Counted from the first letter of the stretch, positions 20,663-33,927 are shown. The stretch: DNA of 64,000 bases from Symbiodinium natans (GCA_905221605.1 CAJNDS010002080.1:302501-366500); one strand, 5' to 3'. Numbers and translations: made by a program. The notes: a model not told the origin generated them from the sequence alone.

Positions 20663-23460
20663 CCCCTAAATGGGTCTGGGGTATATGTAGTGGTTTGGGG
20701 GTTTAGGGGTTGGAGGTGGTTTTGGGGCTTCGGGGATTTCGCGGCTTAGGATTCAGTTAGGGTCTATGCTCGCGGCAATTCTTGCGCACATTACCGCATA
20801 AACCCTAACACACTAAACCCTAAAACCTCTATGACCGCTTGTGGCCAGTGGGTGCGGTGTCCTTAAGGTTGGGTTTAAGGCTTCGGAGGCCTTCGGATGA
20901 TGAACCCCTAATTAGGGTTTAGGGTTTAGGGTTTAGGGTTTAGGGTTTAGGGCTTAGGGTTTAGGGTTTAAGACCTTGAGCCCATGAAGAAACACCCCAA
21001 ACGCCTTAAGCCCCTAATCACCAAAGCCCCGAATATAGGGGTCGGAATCATCACCAATAGTATTCCTTATGGCCCCTGTATACTTCTACTGTGATAACCT
21101 CCCAAAAAACTATTAAGACTATTCAGGCCCCTATATGAAACCACAAAACCTCTCCCAGTTCTGGCCTGTGCCTGCCTTGCTCTCGAAAGGCTGAGGGCGC
21201 CCCAAAACCCTAAACCCTAAACCCTAAACCCTAAACCCTAAACCCTATACCCGAACCGAAACCCTAAGACCCTCAAATCCCTAAAAATTAGAAACCCCAT
21301 AGACCCGGTACCCCGAAGATAAAGGGACTATGCAAAGTCTCAACCCGAACATCATCCTGAACCCAAACTGCCTTGCAGGGCCTCCGGTTGCCTATGAGCT
21401 TCATGCCTTTTAGGGCTTTTAGGGGTCGGGTTTAGGGTTCAGGGTTCAGGGTTCAGGGTTCAGGGTTTAGGGTTTAGGGTTTAGGGTTTAGGGGCTAGGG
21501 TTTAGGGTTTAGGGATAGCAGGGTCTAGGGCTTAGGGTTGGACATGACTGGCACGCAACACACTTGAAGCTGAAGACTCCTAGATACCATTCGGTTTAGG
21601 GTTTAGGGTTTAGGGTTTAGGGTTTAGTTTAGGGAAAGCCGATATTACCAGTGGCAGATCGGAAGCCACAGAGTCTGGGTATGCCCCGGGCTTGGCGAGC
21701 CCAAGCGATGGCGTCTGGACGGTCTGGCGGTGAGGCTAAACCCTAAACCCTAAACCCTAAACCCTGAACCCTAAACCCGAAACCCTGAACCCTGAACCCT
21801 GAACCCTAAACCCTAAATCGCTTGGAAGTGCCAGCATGGGGACCTAAGAGCTGCAAACGATTCCGAAGCGAACGAAAGAAGTCATCTTCTCGTGCTTCGA
21901 GGACCAGCCAGACAGCATACCTCAAACCCATAGGCAATGTCGGTGGCCACAGAGGGATATCCGGCTGCATTGATCGCTGTGTAGACATGCCGGCAAACAA
22001 CTCGATGTGTCGAGGTGCCTGGTGGGTCGAGGCGAAGATAGAAACTCCATGAGCCAGGGAAACCTAACGAAGCCTCCATAAACCCGACACACCATGATAA
22101 GCCCTCTTAAGGTTTGGGGTCTCGGGGTTTATAGGGTTTGTAGAGTTCATAGGGTTGATAGGGTTTAGAGGGTTTATAGGGCTTGTAGGGTTTAGTTCAA
22201 AGGTAGGACCCATGAGGTCAGAATGCAACCTATCTCGGGGCAGACCCAGAAGGAGGTGCCTGCTGCGGCCCCACCGGCAAATCGAACTTCACGGAAGAGA
22301 ACATACCCACGCCTGCGAGGTTTCCAGGGTTTAGGGCTTCTTGTCCTAAACCCGAACACCCTAACACCCTAAACCCTAACACCCGTGAACCCTTGAACGC
22401 TTAAACCCTTAACCCCCAAAACGCTGAAACCCCTAAAACTCGCAAACCCCACACCCAGAAACCCTTAACCCCTAAAACCTCTAAAGCCCTAAATAACCCT
22501 AAACCCAACCAGCCTAGGGTCGAGGGGGGCCTTGCCGGGATGCGAGCTTAGCAACTTTGAAGGCCAAGACTTCAGGGATTCGGTGATCGGGCATTTGAGG
22601 GGTTTCTGTGGCACCCGGTGCAGTCAGTGGCAAAGTTCAGGGTTTAGGGTTTAGGGTTTAGGGTTTAGGGTTTAGGGTTAGGGGTTGTTGAACTTTGAGA
22701 GACATGCGCGTACATCTGTTTCTTCCTTCTCTGAGCAGGGCAGGAAGCAGCGACCAATGAAAGAGAGGACACCCACCATGGGCTAAGATCTAACTGGCAT
22801 TGCCCACAGCAGGGCATGCCATTGGGTTTAGGGTTTAGGGTTTGGGGTTTAGGGTTTAGGGTTTGGGGTTTAGGGTTTAGGGTCAGGGTACTGTGATGAT
22901 GCAAAAGGTAGATATTGAAAATCCCCAAATTGGGAATTCCGGAAGCCCAACCCCGCCTCCAGACTTGAAGGTCCTGCCGGCAGCAGAACTCTGCTGACAA
23001 GTTTCTTGGGTTTGTTCAGGGTTAGCGACACCTACAACCCTAAACTCTAACCCTAAACCCTGAACCCCAAACCCTAAACCCCTAAAACCCTGAGGTCTAA
23101 GGGAGGAGGCTTCAACAGGGTTACGGGGCTGATTGGGGCGCAGATTCTTGTTCAAGGACCAGCTTCGGGCTGAGAGGCTGGCAAGTCTGGGATTTAGGCG
23201 GTGCAGGGTTTAGGGCTGGGGGTTTAGGGTTTAGGGTTGACATAGGCTTTGTAGTTTAAAAGGGACTAGGGTTTCGGCCTTGCAATGTAGGGTTTGAGGT
23301 CTAGGGCTTAGACTTTGTGGGGTTTAGGGTCTAGGGTTTAGGGCTTAGGGTGACAAGGGCCTTGGAAAAATGTAATACATTCCCTAGGGTGGCCCTTGAC
23401 ACCGCCAAAAAAGTCCTCAAGATGATTCTCTCGAACTAAGACAGAAAAATGACCAACTGG
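20663..23460. other. Telomeric mosaic, no gene seen
   Basis: Arrays at 20905-20970, 21205-21248, 21425-21520 (TTCAGGG then TTTAGGG), 21596-21640, 21735-21820, 22637-22682 and 22825-22885. Intervening pieces are single-copy. Frames at 21806-22079 overlap on both strands and have no signature; 22665-23000 (minus) is partly telomeric. Confidence 0.55.
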
Positions 23461-26144
23461 GAAAGTGTGATATATATATATATATATTTATTTATTTATT
23501 TGTATATATACAGAGGGGCCACTAAGGCACACTAATGGGCAATCGTTCCCACCACCCCTCTACTGAGCCCCGAAACCCTAAACCCTAAACTCCCTAAACC
23601 CTAAACTCCCTAAGCCCGAAACTCCCTAAACCCTAAACTCCCTAAACCCTAGACTCTTAAAACCTTACACCATAAACCTTAAGCCCTAAACCTAAACCCT
23701 AAACCCTGAACCCTGAACCCTGAATCCTAAACCCTAAACCCTAAACCCTAAACCCTAAACCCTAAACCCTGAACCCTGAACCCTAAACCCTGGACCCTGA
23801 ACCCTGAACCCGAAAGCCCTAAACCCGAAGGCATGGGACCGTCCTGGCCACCAGGTCCATGGGCGGCGCCAAGGCTTCCGAAGCCTGCGGCCGGGTTGTT
23901 GAAGGGTTTTTAGGTTTTTTTTAGGGGTTTAAGGTTTTTTTTTAGGGTTTAGGGTTTAGGGTTTAGGGTTTAGGGTTTAGGGTTTAGGGTTTAGGGTTTA
24001 GGGTTTAGGGGGGGGGCTTTTGGCTTAGGCTTTGAGAATCGTCGGCCCAAAACAACGAGGATATACGACAGAGAGAGAGAGAGAGGGAGAGGGAGAGGGA
24101 GCGAGAGAGAGAGAGAGAGAGAGAGAGTGAGCAAGCCCCAACTCCCCACAATCCCGACCTCAACCCTTGTACAGCCCCTAGAACCGTGACCCCTTAAACC
24201 CTAAACCCTAAACCCTAAACCCTAAACCCCTGAACCAATCAACCCTCAAGCCTACACCCTAAGCCCTAACCCCACCCCCCCCCCCCCCCTCTGCCTGTGC
24301 AGAACCCGAGGGGATCTGAAGGGCCTTTCCAGACAACTTGGGAGTTAGGGTTCAGGGGTTCAGGGGTTTAGGGTTTAGGGTTTAGGGCTTAGGGTTTAGG
24401 GCTTAGGGTTTAGGGTTTGGGGTTTAGGGTTTGGGGTTTGGGGATCTGGAGTTTAGGGTTCAGGGTTAAGGGGGCTTGGGATGTAAGAGCAACATGTCCT
24501 GTGGGAGCTTAAATGGTGGATGAGTGTAGGGGCCTCCGGCCTTGACTTAGCAAGGGCTGAACTCTGATACTCATAAGGGTTTAGGGTTTAGGGTTTAGGG
24601 CTTAGGGTTTAGGGCTTAGGGTTTAGGGAAGCCGAGGTAGAATTCCAGGAGTCGCTTCCCTGAGCCTCTCAGGCAAGGCAAGGGACGAAGACGCAACTTC
24701 AGTTCAAGCATAGAGGGTCATGTTCGTCTGCCTTGTACTATTCATGAGCTCCATTATTATTCTTTTATTTATGTATGTATGTATGTACTCATTATGGTTT
24801 TTGTCTCTCTCTTTTTTTTTTTTTTTTGGGGGGGGGGGGGGGGGGGTGTTCAGTTCATGCAAGTTCATGCCTCGGGGCATGGGGCACCATCTTGGGAGGG
24901 GGACAGGGCCTGCAGCCTAACCCCCTAAGACCTCCACAATGACCACCCTAAAGCCTGAACACCGAACCCACAGTCTTCGGAGCCCCTGTAGTAGGGTTTA
25001 GGGTTTAGGGTTTAGGGTTTAGGGTTTAGGGTCTAGGGTTTAGGGTTTAGGGTTTAGGGTTTAGGGTTTAGGGTTAGGGCTTAGGAACTGTCTTGCGCAA
25101 CGGACGAGGCCCCCCACACAACGGAGGACTGGACAGTCACGGAAGAACTCGGCTTTGGTCATCACCGGATCCTCGCAAGCACGCGCAACAAAATTATCCC
25201 CGCCTTTAGTGTGGGGCCGAGAATTCCGGACTTAGGGTTTAGGGTTTAGGGCAAAACCAAAACCTAAAGCCGAAGGCCCTAAACCCCAATTAACCTCCCA
25301 ACCCTCAACCCTGCACCTTAAACCCCACGCTCCAAACTCAAAACCCGAAACACTACAAAGCCCCAAAGTCTAACGCAAATGCCTCAGCCCCGATGCTGCT
25401 GTCTGTTGTAGCGCATGCCTTCTACTAGGATGCCCTAAACCCTAAACCCTAGTACAAGAGTTGAGGGTACCAAGAATCCGCCAGAGACCCCAAAGCCCAA
25501 AGGATGTTTTGGGGCTTTGTCTTGCATGGAAGTCCACCTTAGGGTCCTAAACCCTAAACCCTAAACCCCAAACCCCAAACCCTAAACTCCTAACTCCTAA
25601 ACCCTAAACCCTAAACCCTAAACCTTAGCATAGGGCCTCAGCTCTACGTCCAGAGCCGGTCCTCTGCCTTCTGCTTGCCTTTTCCCTTTCCTTTGCCTGC
25701 ATCCAGTGAAAGGAGCTGAGGACTTAGGGTTTAGGGTTTAGGGTTTAGGGTTTAGGGCTCAGGGTTTAGGGTTTAGGGCTCAGGGAATGTATATGATTAG
25801 GGAAATATACGGCGCTTAACTGCCCGCATTCCCTACGGACCAATCCTTTACGTGCCATGTGCAAGGCGCCTCTGCTGTAGGAAGGAAACTAACCCTAAAC
25901 CCTAAACCCTAAACCCTAAACCCTAAACCCTAAACCCTAAACCCTAAACCCTAAACCCTAGACCCTGAACCTTCTAAATCCTCTAAATCCTGAGCCATGA
26001 GTCAACCCAAAGTTCCCAAGCCCTGAACCCTAAGACCCTGAAACCCCAAGCCCTCAAGGCCCGAATCCCCAAAACCTGCAGCCACGAATCCCCAAAACCC
26101 TAGAAGCCCTGAACCCCAAAACGCTTAAACCCTCAAGCCCTAAA
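23461..26144. other. Telomeric mosaic with microsatellites, no gene seen
   Basis: A TA/TTTA microsatellite at 23471-23510, CCCTAAA / CCCTGAA arrays at 23575-23820, a TTTAGGG array at 23945-24012, a GA microsatellite at 24071-24128, a T run followed by a 19-base G run at 24811-24846, and arrays at 24360-24440, 24575-24630, 24993-25080, 25540-25625, 25721-25795 and 25888-25970. No supported gene. Confidence 0.55.
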
Positions 26145-26253
26145 CTTGGGATGTTCCCCCTTTATACCCTTGATAGGGATTGGGGGGGGGGGGGGGGGGG
26201 GGGGGGCACTAGAATGCCGATTCAAGACTGTTAGTACAAGGGGGAACATCCCA
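26145..26253. mobile_element. MITE-like family E, copy 1, with G25 tract inside
   Basis: The left end CTTGGGATGTTCCCCCTTTA is inverted at the right end as ACAAGGGGGAACATCCCA. A 25-base G run (26182-26206) occupies the centre. Flanks GCCCTAAAC and GCCCTATAAC may be a degenerate target duplication. Copy 2 is at 31738-31829. Confidence 0.65.
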
Positions 26254-29126
26254 GCCCTATAACCTCTGAATACCTAGGCTCCATAGCCCTGAGGCTCTGC
26301 GACAAAACAGCGGCCATTCCCCGCCTTTCTTTCCAGGGGCCTTTTTGGCATCCGCCTTAGAGATGTCGTGGTTTAGGGTCTATGGGGCCTCATCTTTTGC
26401 GGAGGGTTTTGAAAGAGTGGCTTCGTGGCTTGGGGCCGGTTAGGCACACGAAATAGAATTAAAATGGGCTTCGCCCTCAACCCTAAACCCTAAAGCCCGA
26501 AACCCAGAACCCCAAACCCTAAACCCTAAAGCCCGAAACCCAAAACCCTTTGGAGTTTCGAGGTTTTTTTAGGTACCTCCTGAGGTTCCTAGGGCCTTAG
26601 CGGGTTGTCATGCGTGGCTTAATTTGCAGGGAATCTCTCTCTAGAACCTGGAAAATGGACACCCTTCCTTATACTCCCTTCCTTATACACCCTACAACCT
26701 TAACCTAGCCCTAAACCTGAACCTCAAACCTTCTGCCCCGGAGGGCTTTTATCAGATATGTCGGCACAGAAGCACGTCGACCTTAAACTGAGCCCGAAGC
26801 CCCACACTGTGAAACCTGCACCCGCAAAGCTTTCCACCTCAAACGTCGCCAAGTGGGCCTCCTACGGCAAACTAATGCCCTTTGCGGTTTAGGGTTTAGG
26901 ATTTAGGGTTTAGGGTTTAGGGCGCACGGAGACACCTAACCTCTGAACAAGTTTTTTAGGGGTGTACAGCAAGTCGAGTTTGCCTGGGCCTCAAACACTA
27001 GATCTCCTAATGAAACCCTGAAAACCGGGACCCTAAACAAATTCCTAAACAACCCTGCCTCCCAGATGTTTTCCCAAAAGCCCTACAAGCCTCACCAAAA
27101 ATTGCCACAGGGCAGTCTGCTACCCCACAAGCCCAGAAGCCCCAAAGGCCCTAAACCTCAAACCGCAAAAGCCAACCAAACCGCAAACCAAAGTCAGAAA
27201 CGCAAAGCCCGAGACCCTAGCAACCTTGAATTTCAGGGGTGTCGGGGATTGGGCATTTAGGGTTGAGAGGTGCTTCTGAGAGGGTGTAGGCAGGCGTTGT
27301 GAGTTTGCTTTTGTGTTCTACAATTTAGTAAGCCCTAAACCCTAAACCCTAAACCCCAAACCCTAAACCCCTACCCTAGACTTCTTAAACTCCCTAAACT
27401 CCCTACACTCCCTAAACTCCCCAAACTCCCTCAACCCCCTAAACTCCCGAAACTCCCTAAACTCCGCAAACACCAGAACTCGCTAAACCACTCCCTGAAC
27501 CCTAAACCCTAAACCCTAAACCCTAAATCCTAAATCCTGAGCCAAAAACCCTCAACCCTAAACCCTCAACCCTAACCCTAAACCCGAAGCCCTAAACCCC
27601 AAACCCTAAACCCTAAACCCTAAACCCCCAAGGCCCCCCAAAGCGATGGGCGCCCGAGCTTTCTTCGCCTTGGGGACTTCTGCTTCGGCGGGCTCCAAGG
27701 CCAGTTGCTCCTGCATTTTAGGGTTTAGGGCTTAGGGTTTGGGGTTTAGGGTTTGCGGTTTCGGGTTTAGGGTTTCGGGTTTAGGGGCTTGGGGGTTCAG
27801 GGTTTGGGGATTTAGGGTTTAGGGTTTGGGGTCTAGGGTTTAGGGTTTAGGTTCAGGGTTTGGGGTTTAGGGTTTTGGGGTCTAGGGATTGCGTTTAAGG
27901 AGATTGGGGTTTAGGGTTTAGGGTTTGGGGTTTTGAGTTTTAAGAGGCGGCGCCTTCAGGGGCTTTAGAAGGTTTGGGCTTTCGGGGTGAAGGGCTCCGG
28001 GATTTAGGGGGTTCAGGGTTTCAGGGTTTTAAAACCCTAAAAACTTAGGGCTTTCGGAGCTTTTGCAGGCTTAAGGTTCAGGGTTGCTAATGCAAGGTTT
28101 TGGTCAAGGCTTCTGAGGGTGCTTTTGGCTTTGGGTTGCGGGAAGTGGCGCTTTGGTCGTTTAGGGCTTTTTTAGGATTTCGTTTGTAGGCATAGGGTCC
28201 TTAAGAAGGGGGGGGGGGAGTAGGTAGCCTTGGGCTACATCCCCCCCTTGACAAATTGAACGCCCCTCGCTTAAGCACCCTACCCCTAAACCCTAAACCC
28301 TAAACCCTAAACCCTAAACCCTAAACCCTAAACCCTAAACCCTAAACCCCAATTTTTGTGCTCCAGGGACTCATGTCAAGTCTTTGAAGGGCCAGGGGTT
28401 GCTTAGTGGGCAAAAAGATAACACACAGGGGCGTCCCTCATGCTTAAGGTCCGAACCCTAAACCCTAAACCCTAAACCCCAAACCCCAAACCCTAAACCC
28501 TAAACCCTGAACCGTGGGCTCTCCAGCCTTAGCAATCTTCGCCTTCTGCTCGTAAAAAGCCTTCTGCGCCTCTGCCAGGTGGCTTATGGGTCTTAGGGTA
28601 TGCGGGATTTAGGGTTTAGGGTTTAGGGCTTAGGGCTTGGGGGATTTAGGGATTTAGGGGGTTACGGTTTGGGGTTCAGAGTTTTGGGTTAGTGTTTTTA
28701 GGTTGTCTATCATCTGGGGGGAACATCCCAATCCCTAAACTCGACACTTTCAACCCTAAACCCATGTTGTAACCCTGGTTCGTAAGCCCTCAAACCCCCT
28801 AGAGTCCCGAAGGGAAAAGGGGTAACATCCCTTCCAAAACCCTGAACCCTAAAAACCCTAAAACCGTAAAAACCTAAAAGCCTAAAACCCAAAAACCCAA
28901 AAACCCCAAAACCCAAAAACCCTAAAACCCTAAAACCCTAAAACCCTAAAAACCCTAAAACCCTAAACCCTAAAACCCTGAAACCCTAAACCCTAAACCC
29001 TAAACCCTAAACCCCTAAACCCCCCCCAATTTGACACGCAAACCCCAAGCCCCTCAGCTTGCCTCGTCGACGGCCTTCCACTTCTCGGGAATCGCCTTGC
29101 AAATCTCTGCGAAGGTGGGCCTCGGT
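26254..29126. other. Telomeric mosaic, no gene seen
   Basis: Arrays at 27330-27370, 27495-27630, 27716-27930, 28285-28350, 28453-28510 and 28905-29030 (the last containing 8-base CCCTAAAA units). 27370-27490 is a run of CTCCCTAAA variants. 28711-28833 carries two direct copies of GGGG(T)AACATCCC, related to the ends of family E. The plus frame 27066-27260 is Lys/Pro-rich and unsupported. Confidence 0.55.
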
Positions 29127-29238
29127 AGGGTTTAGGGTTTAGGGTTTAGGGTTTAGGGTTTAGGGTTTAGGGTTTAGGGTTTAGGGTTTAGGGTTTAGGG
29201 TTTAGGGTTTAGGGTTTAGGGTTTAGGGTTTAGGGCTG
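29127..29238. repeat. Long interstitial telomeric array (TTTAGGG)
   Basis: About 15-16 perfect TTTAGGG units. A 20-base G run follows at 29317-29336. Confidence 0.85.
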
Positions 29239-30658
29239 AAGGGCATACCTTGCCCAGGCGTGTTCAGCCATGTACCTTTTGACCCCTGGTTGCTGCACTC
29301 CAGCGCCCCTGAATGCGGGGGGGGGGGGGGGGGGGGCGATGTGCTCAACAGCTTCAACCCCACTATCCCCTAAGCCCTAAACCCTTCTCTCCCAGGCTCC
29401 CTCGTACACCTAGCGAAATACTTAAAATCCGCACTCTGCCGGCCACCGCATGTAGGGTATTTAGGCGTTACTGGAGTATTTAATGGAACCTTCACAAAGG
29501 ACAGCTACTTAACTAATGGCCTTAGGGCCGAGGGCTTAGGGTAGCATAGGGTTAAGGCTCACAGGCTTTTCTCAACCCACATGGTAGAAAGGCAAAAAAA
29601 GAGGTTTAGGTTTAGGGTTTTTAGGGTTTTAGGGTTTAGGGTTTAGGGTTCAGGGTTTAGGGTGTAGGGTTTAGGGTCCGAATATGGTAGCAGAAAACAG
29701 GTGCAGGTGGGCCACAGGGCTTGCTCTAAACCCTGAGTGTTGAGCCCACAAGCCATCGGTGCCTCAACAGAACATGAGCCGAAAGCCCTAAGGCCTCAGA
29801 GGCTAAACCCCTCAGCCACCAAAGCCCTACGCCCCTAGACCCATATCCTTCTTATAGGGTTCAGGGTTCAGTTCGCACAGTTTCAAGATGGGAGTTTCCA
29901 GGCAGGAATGCAGGTGTACGAGGTAATAAGAAGCTACCAAAAGACTATATACAGTGAAAAGGCCTTTCTTTTGCTTTTTTCATTTTATACTTTTTAATCA
30001 TTTATTTGTTAGTTTTTGTTTTTCTTTGGGAGGGGGGGGGGGGGGTGGGGTGGGGGGGTTGGGGCGGTCTACCCCATGGGAAAGCGCCCTTAGCTGTCTT
30101 AACTGTTGGGATTAGAATGTCACGGAATTAAGGTGTACAAGTTAACCGAAACCCTCAACCCTAAACCACAATCCCTGAAATTTAAGGCCCTAACCCCTAT
30201 AAACTTAGTTGCTGAGTTCATAAGCCCCCAAGAAGTGTACACTTTCAGTTCTGTAGGGGGTTATAGTATCCCAAAAAGTGCAAAGTGTACTCACTCAGCT
30301 ACTAAGCAAAGCCTAAACCCCAAAAGAAAATGGCCCCTGGGTCACAGAGGTTCAGGCTTCCGCTGCAGCGAGTTCTGCAACTCTTCCACCTTGGTGTTTG
30401 AGGTTTAGGGTTTAGGATTTAGGGTTTAGGGTGTGGGGTTTAGGGTTTGGGGTTTAGGGTTGAGGGTTGAGGGTTTCGGGTTTGGGGTTCAGGCTGCCAA
30501 GAGAGCTTCCTCACCATGGAGTGAGGTGTTGGGGGCCGGAGGGCTTAGAAAGTCAAGGCTGCAGGGTTCAAAGTTTCTTCTCTCTCTCTCTCTCTCTCTC
30601 TCTCCTTATGGGGCCAGACTTACACCCTAAACCCCAAACCCTAAACTCTAAACCCTAC
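29239..30658. other. Spacer with arrays and CT microsatellite, no gene seen
   Basis: Arrays at 29600-29675 and 30405-30500; a T-rich then G-rich tract at 29960-30060; a CT microsatellite at 30578-30603. The plus frame 30106-30408 (100 residues) has no recognisable feature. Confidence 0.5.
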
Positions 30659-30769
30659 ACCCAAGACTAACCTAGGAATGGCAAGGGTACCATTTTTGGG
30701 TTTTAAGGGGGCTTGCAAGGGAACCGCAGCCCTAACAAAAAAGGTGGAATAAGGGCCTCCTCTCGGTCC
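30659..30769. mobile_element. MITE-like family B, copy 3
   Basis: Starts ACCCAAGACTAACCTAGG, with GGGTACCATTTTTGGGTTTT and AAGGGAACC inside as in the other copies, and ends near CTCTCGGTCC. Right end is more diverged than in copies 1 and 4. Confidence 0.55.
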
Positions 30770-31737
30770 GAGTTGCGTTGGGTGTTACTAAACCCTAAAC
30801 CCTAAACCCTAAACCCTAAACCCTAAACCCTAAACCCTAAACCCTAAACCCTAAACCCTGCTGGGCTTAAGGACCGTCTGGCTCGGGGCTGCTTGCAAAC
30901 GAACCCCCTAGGAGTCTGAGATCTTAATCTAAGGGTAGTTTCAATGGGCACTTAATTCATCTGGTCCCTTACTGGCCATGTAATGAAAGACTTAAATCAT
31001 AGGAGCGGCAAGCGAACACCCGTAGACTAGGTTCCAGAGTATCCACAAGGAACCCCCCACACCCCTTTGCTCAAGTAGGCGGAGACGAGAACACAGCCCC
31101 TGCAAAGAAAACAATGGGTCATATACAGAACAGACGGCCACACTTCAAATAGGATTCTTTGAGTCTCTGGTCTGTATCCCAAGAACCTCGACCCCTACAG
31201 TACCCTGATTCTTCCGCAGAGCAGAGATCCTCCTCCTCCTCCTCCTCCTCCTCCTCCTGTGCTGCCGTCCAAACCACTGGCGAGGACCAGCTTGATCAAT
31301 CTCTACATATGACAGCAGTTCCTCCCCTGAAGCTCTCATGTCACTCTCTAGGGTTTAGGGTTTAGGGTTTAGGGTTTAGGGTTTAGGGGTGTAGGGTTTA
31401 GGGTTTAGGGCAACTCTAAGCCCTATATAAGCCCTGAAAACCAAAAAATAAAAACGCCCATCAACATGTGTTGAACTGAGCTCCGGCGCCACTGCCGCCC
31501 GCTGGTCTTTCGAGAAGATATTGTAGGCCGAGGGCGCATGCTGGCGACGGTGCGGTTCAGGGTTTAGGGTTTAGGGTTTAGGGTTCAGGGTTCAGGGTTC
31601 AGGGTTCAGGGTTCAGGGTTCAGGGTTCAGGGTTCAGGGTTCAGGGTTCAGGGTTTCGGGTTTAGGGTTCAGGGTTCAGGGTTTAGGGTTAGGGTTTAGG
31701 GTTTCGGGTTTCGGGTTTAGGGTTTAGGGGTTTTATG
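30770..31737. other. Arrays and single-copy sequence, no gene seen
   Basis: CCCTAAA array at 30788-30860, single-copy 30861-31345 with a TCC microsatellite (31229-31256), TTTAGGG at 31350-31410, and a homogenised run of about 14 TTCAGGG units within 31558-31732. Confidence 0.6.
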
Positions 31738-31829
31738 TTGGGATGTTCCCCCTTCTACTAATAATCCTTAGTAGGGATGATTCATATAAATCCCTATTAA
31801 GACTCTTGGTCTAAGAGGGAACATCCCAA
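31738..31829. mobile_element. MITE-like family E, copy 2
   Basis: TTGGGATGTTCCCCCTT at the left is inverted as AGAGGGAACATCCCAA at the right, with inner inverted pieces around AATCCTTAGTAGGGAT and ATCCCTATTAAG. Unlike copy 1 it has no G tract, so the tract in copy 1 was gained later. Confidence 0.65.
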
Positions 31830-33713
31830 GTTTTAGGGCTTTAGGCTTCCAATGCCCCCCCTTACCTTTCTCCTCAAGACCTCAAGACACTTCTTGGCTG
31901 CACTTAGGAGGGTAGCTGTAAATTTTAGCTGCCTTACTAGGAAACCCCAATAAACCCCAAAAAGGCTTAGGATCTAAAGTTACAGTGAAGCACCACAAAG
32001 CACTTGTCATCGACCCCCAAGAAGTCTTCGGGGATAGGATTAGGGGGACCCTTGGGGATATAGACCCTCTGCATTAAGGCCCCTGTTTAAGAGAGCCAGA
32101 AGAGGGTTAAGAAGGGTTCCCTTTTTAAGGGCCCCCCTTGTCCTACCTAGGAGAAGTCAACGCTCGCTTTGCCAGCCACCCCGAGCCTAAGCCAGTGGCC
32201 TCAAAACCCAACAGCAACCAACCCAATGACCCCCTGAACTCCAAGACCTCGACTTAGGGTTTAGGGTTTAGGGTTTAGGGTTTAGGGTTCAGGGTTCAGG
32301 GTGTAGGGCTTAGGGCTTAGGGTTTCGGGTTTAGGGTTTCGGGTTTCGGGTTTAGGGTACCCTAAAACCCTTGCGTCAGGGGAGCTTAGGGATATAGATG
32401 ATGGGCCGCGGTGGAAACAAGGTTTAGGGTTTAGAGTTTGGGGTTTGGGGTTTAGGGTTCAACTAGAAGAGTTCGTGATGCGCTCGGAGAGTTTTCACTT
32501 CATCTCGGTTGCTTGCTCTTCCGAGATGTCCGCGTCCGCGCCGGCGCCGAGGCCCGCTGTGGTCGCTGAAAGGAAAGAAGGTCGGCGACGTGAAGCTCGG
32601 CGAGGGGCAAAACGGGCCTTCGCACGTGAGCCGGCCGGACCGAGTGCACGTGGGCGAGTGCTGCTGACGTGCCACCTCGGACGAATTTCATCCCAGTTGT
32701 GTGGTGCCATGCCTCCCTCTCCACTCTCCGCTCCATCTCTGGTGGCTATGACTCTCACGAGCTGGGTGTTTGTGAGGAAAAGCCCGTAACTTCGAACAAA
32801 GTCTTTTTATGCCCAGCATGCACCTATCCTGTCAACCTGAGACGCGGGGTGTTTTCAATAACCCTCAACCTTCAACCCGGAACGCCCCAAACCCCAAAGC
32901 CTAAATCCTAACACCCGAAACCTCCAAACCCGAAACCCCTAACCCGAAACCCCTAAACCCTAAACCCTAAAGCCTAAACCCTAAACCCTAAACCCTAAAG
33001 GCCCTAAAGCCGAAAGCCTCAATGCCCTGCTCGGCACCTTCTTCTTCGGTGCTTTTCCTTTCACCGGCGAGAGGGGCTCAACCGGCGCTGGGGCATCAGC
33101 AGCCTGCTCGGAGGCCATCAACACCCTGCGGACCCTAACACGAAAAACCTGAAGCCCTGAAACCCTGAAAATCTCAAACCCTATAGCACTATAAGACTAC
33201 TAGAAGCCTGCAAACCTTAAAACGAAAAACCCTATACCCTCAACACACAACAAACCCTAAGCCCTGAAGCGAAAAAAAGCCCTGAACTGCTTCACTGCGG
33301 GGGTTCGGAGACTTCGGCTTCAAGGCTGAGTAGTCATGTGTAGGGTGTAGGGTTTGGGGTTCAGGGCCGGGATGCCGTTTAAAATCAACGATGTACGGGC
33401 CAATGTACGGGCACAAGGGAGGTCCCGTGCATGGACGCGAGGCTCACCCTTCCCTTTAATGCTGAGTCCCACATGAACTCCAAGCACGGAACCCACAGAA
33501 TGCTGAGTCCCCATAGTGTAGGGATTTAGGGCTTAGAGTTTTGGGTCTAGGGGAACCTCAAGCTCCACACCCTAAACCCCCCGGAACCCCAAACCATGCA
33601 GCCTAAAGCGCGAAAAGTCTGGCCCGAAACAGCCCAAGCTCGAATTTAACTAACCGAATACCTAAAACACCGAACACCCTAAAGCCCTAAAACCCCCAAG
33701 GGCACTGGTAGTT
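31830..33713. other. Spacer before the virus; GC-rich frames of unknown status
   Basis: Arrays at 32255-32360 and 32945-33000. The piece 32460-32900 is GC-rich, free of telomeric repeat and open in several frames on both strands (32445-32789 plus, 32495-32758 minus, and others). The translations are Arg/Ala/Pro-rich and show no known family. It could be a relic exon or simply compositional. Confidence 0.45.
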
Positions 33714-33807
33714 GCATGGTCCCTTTTTTATAAACCCTTCACTGGGGCCCCATATAAATCCTATAAGACATAAGGGCCCATACTTCAGGGCCCTCTAAAC
33801 AGAGGGG
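33714..33807. mobile_element. Possible left half of a MITE split by the virus
   Basis: Starts GCATGGTCCCTTTTTT. Just outside the other end of the virus, 54367-54379 reads AAGGGACCGCATG, the near inverse. A similar GCACGGTCCCTTTATT followed by AAGGGGCCAT occurs at about 56282-56310, and AAGGGGCCAT is also present at 54354-54363. The simplest reading is that the virus inserted into one of these small elements. Confidence 0.4.
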
Positions 33808-33885
33808 AGTAAGCAAGTGTCATGCACGTCGTCATACTCCGCATATATGACCCCCCCGACCCCCCGAAATTTAATTCAAAAACTC

Positions 33886-33922
33886 CTTGATACATTGAAT
33901 ATTTAAAATTGAATGTATCAAG
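33886..33922 (-). terminator. 3' hairpin of the left TIR gene
   Basis: CTTGATACATT and AATGTATCAAG form an 11-bp perfect stem that continues with AT pairs, just after the stop codon of the TIR gene. The same structure lies at 54234-54270. Confidence 0.6.
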
Positions 33923-33927
33923 CAGTA

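Noticed and set aside
28711-28833. Third copy of MITE-like family E
   Set aside because: The two GGGG(T)AACATCCC words are in direct, not inverted, orientation, so an intact element is not supported.
32445-32911. Arg/Ala-rich frames that might be a host gene
   Set aside because: Frames overlap on both strands in GC-rich DNA and none matches a family I know.
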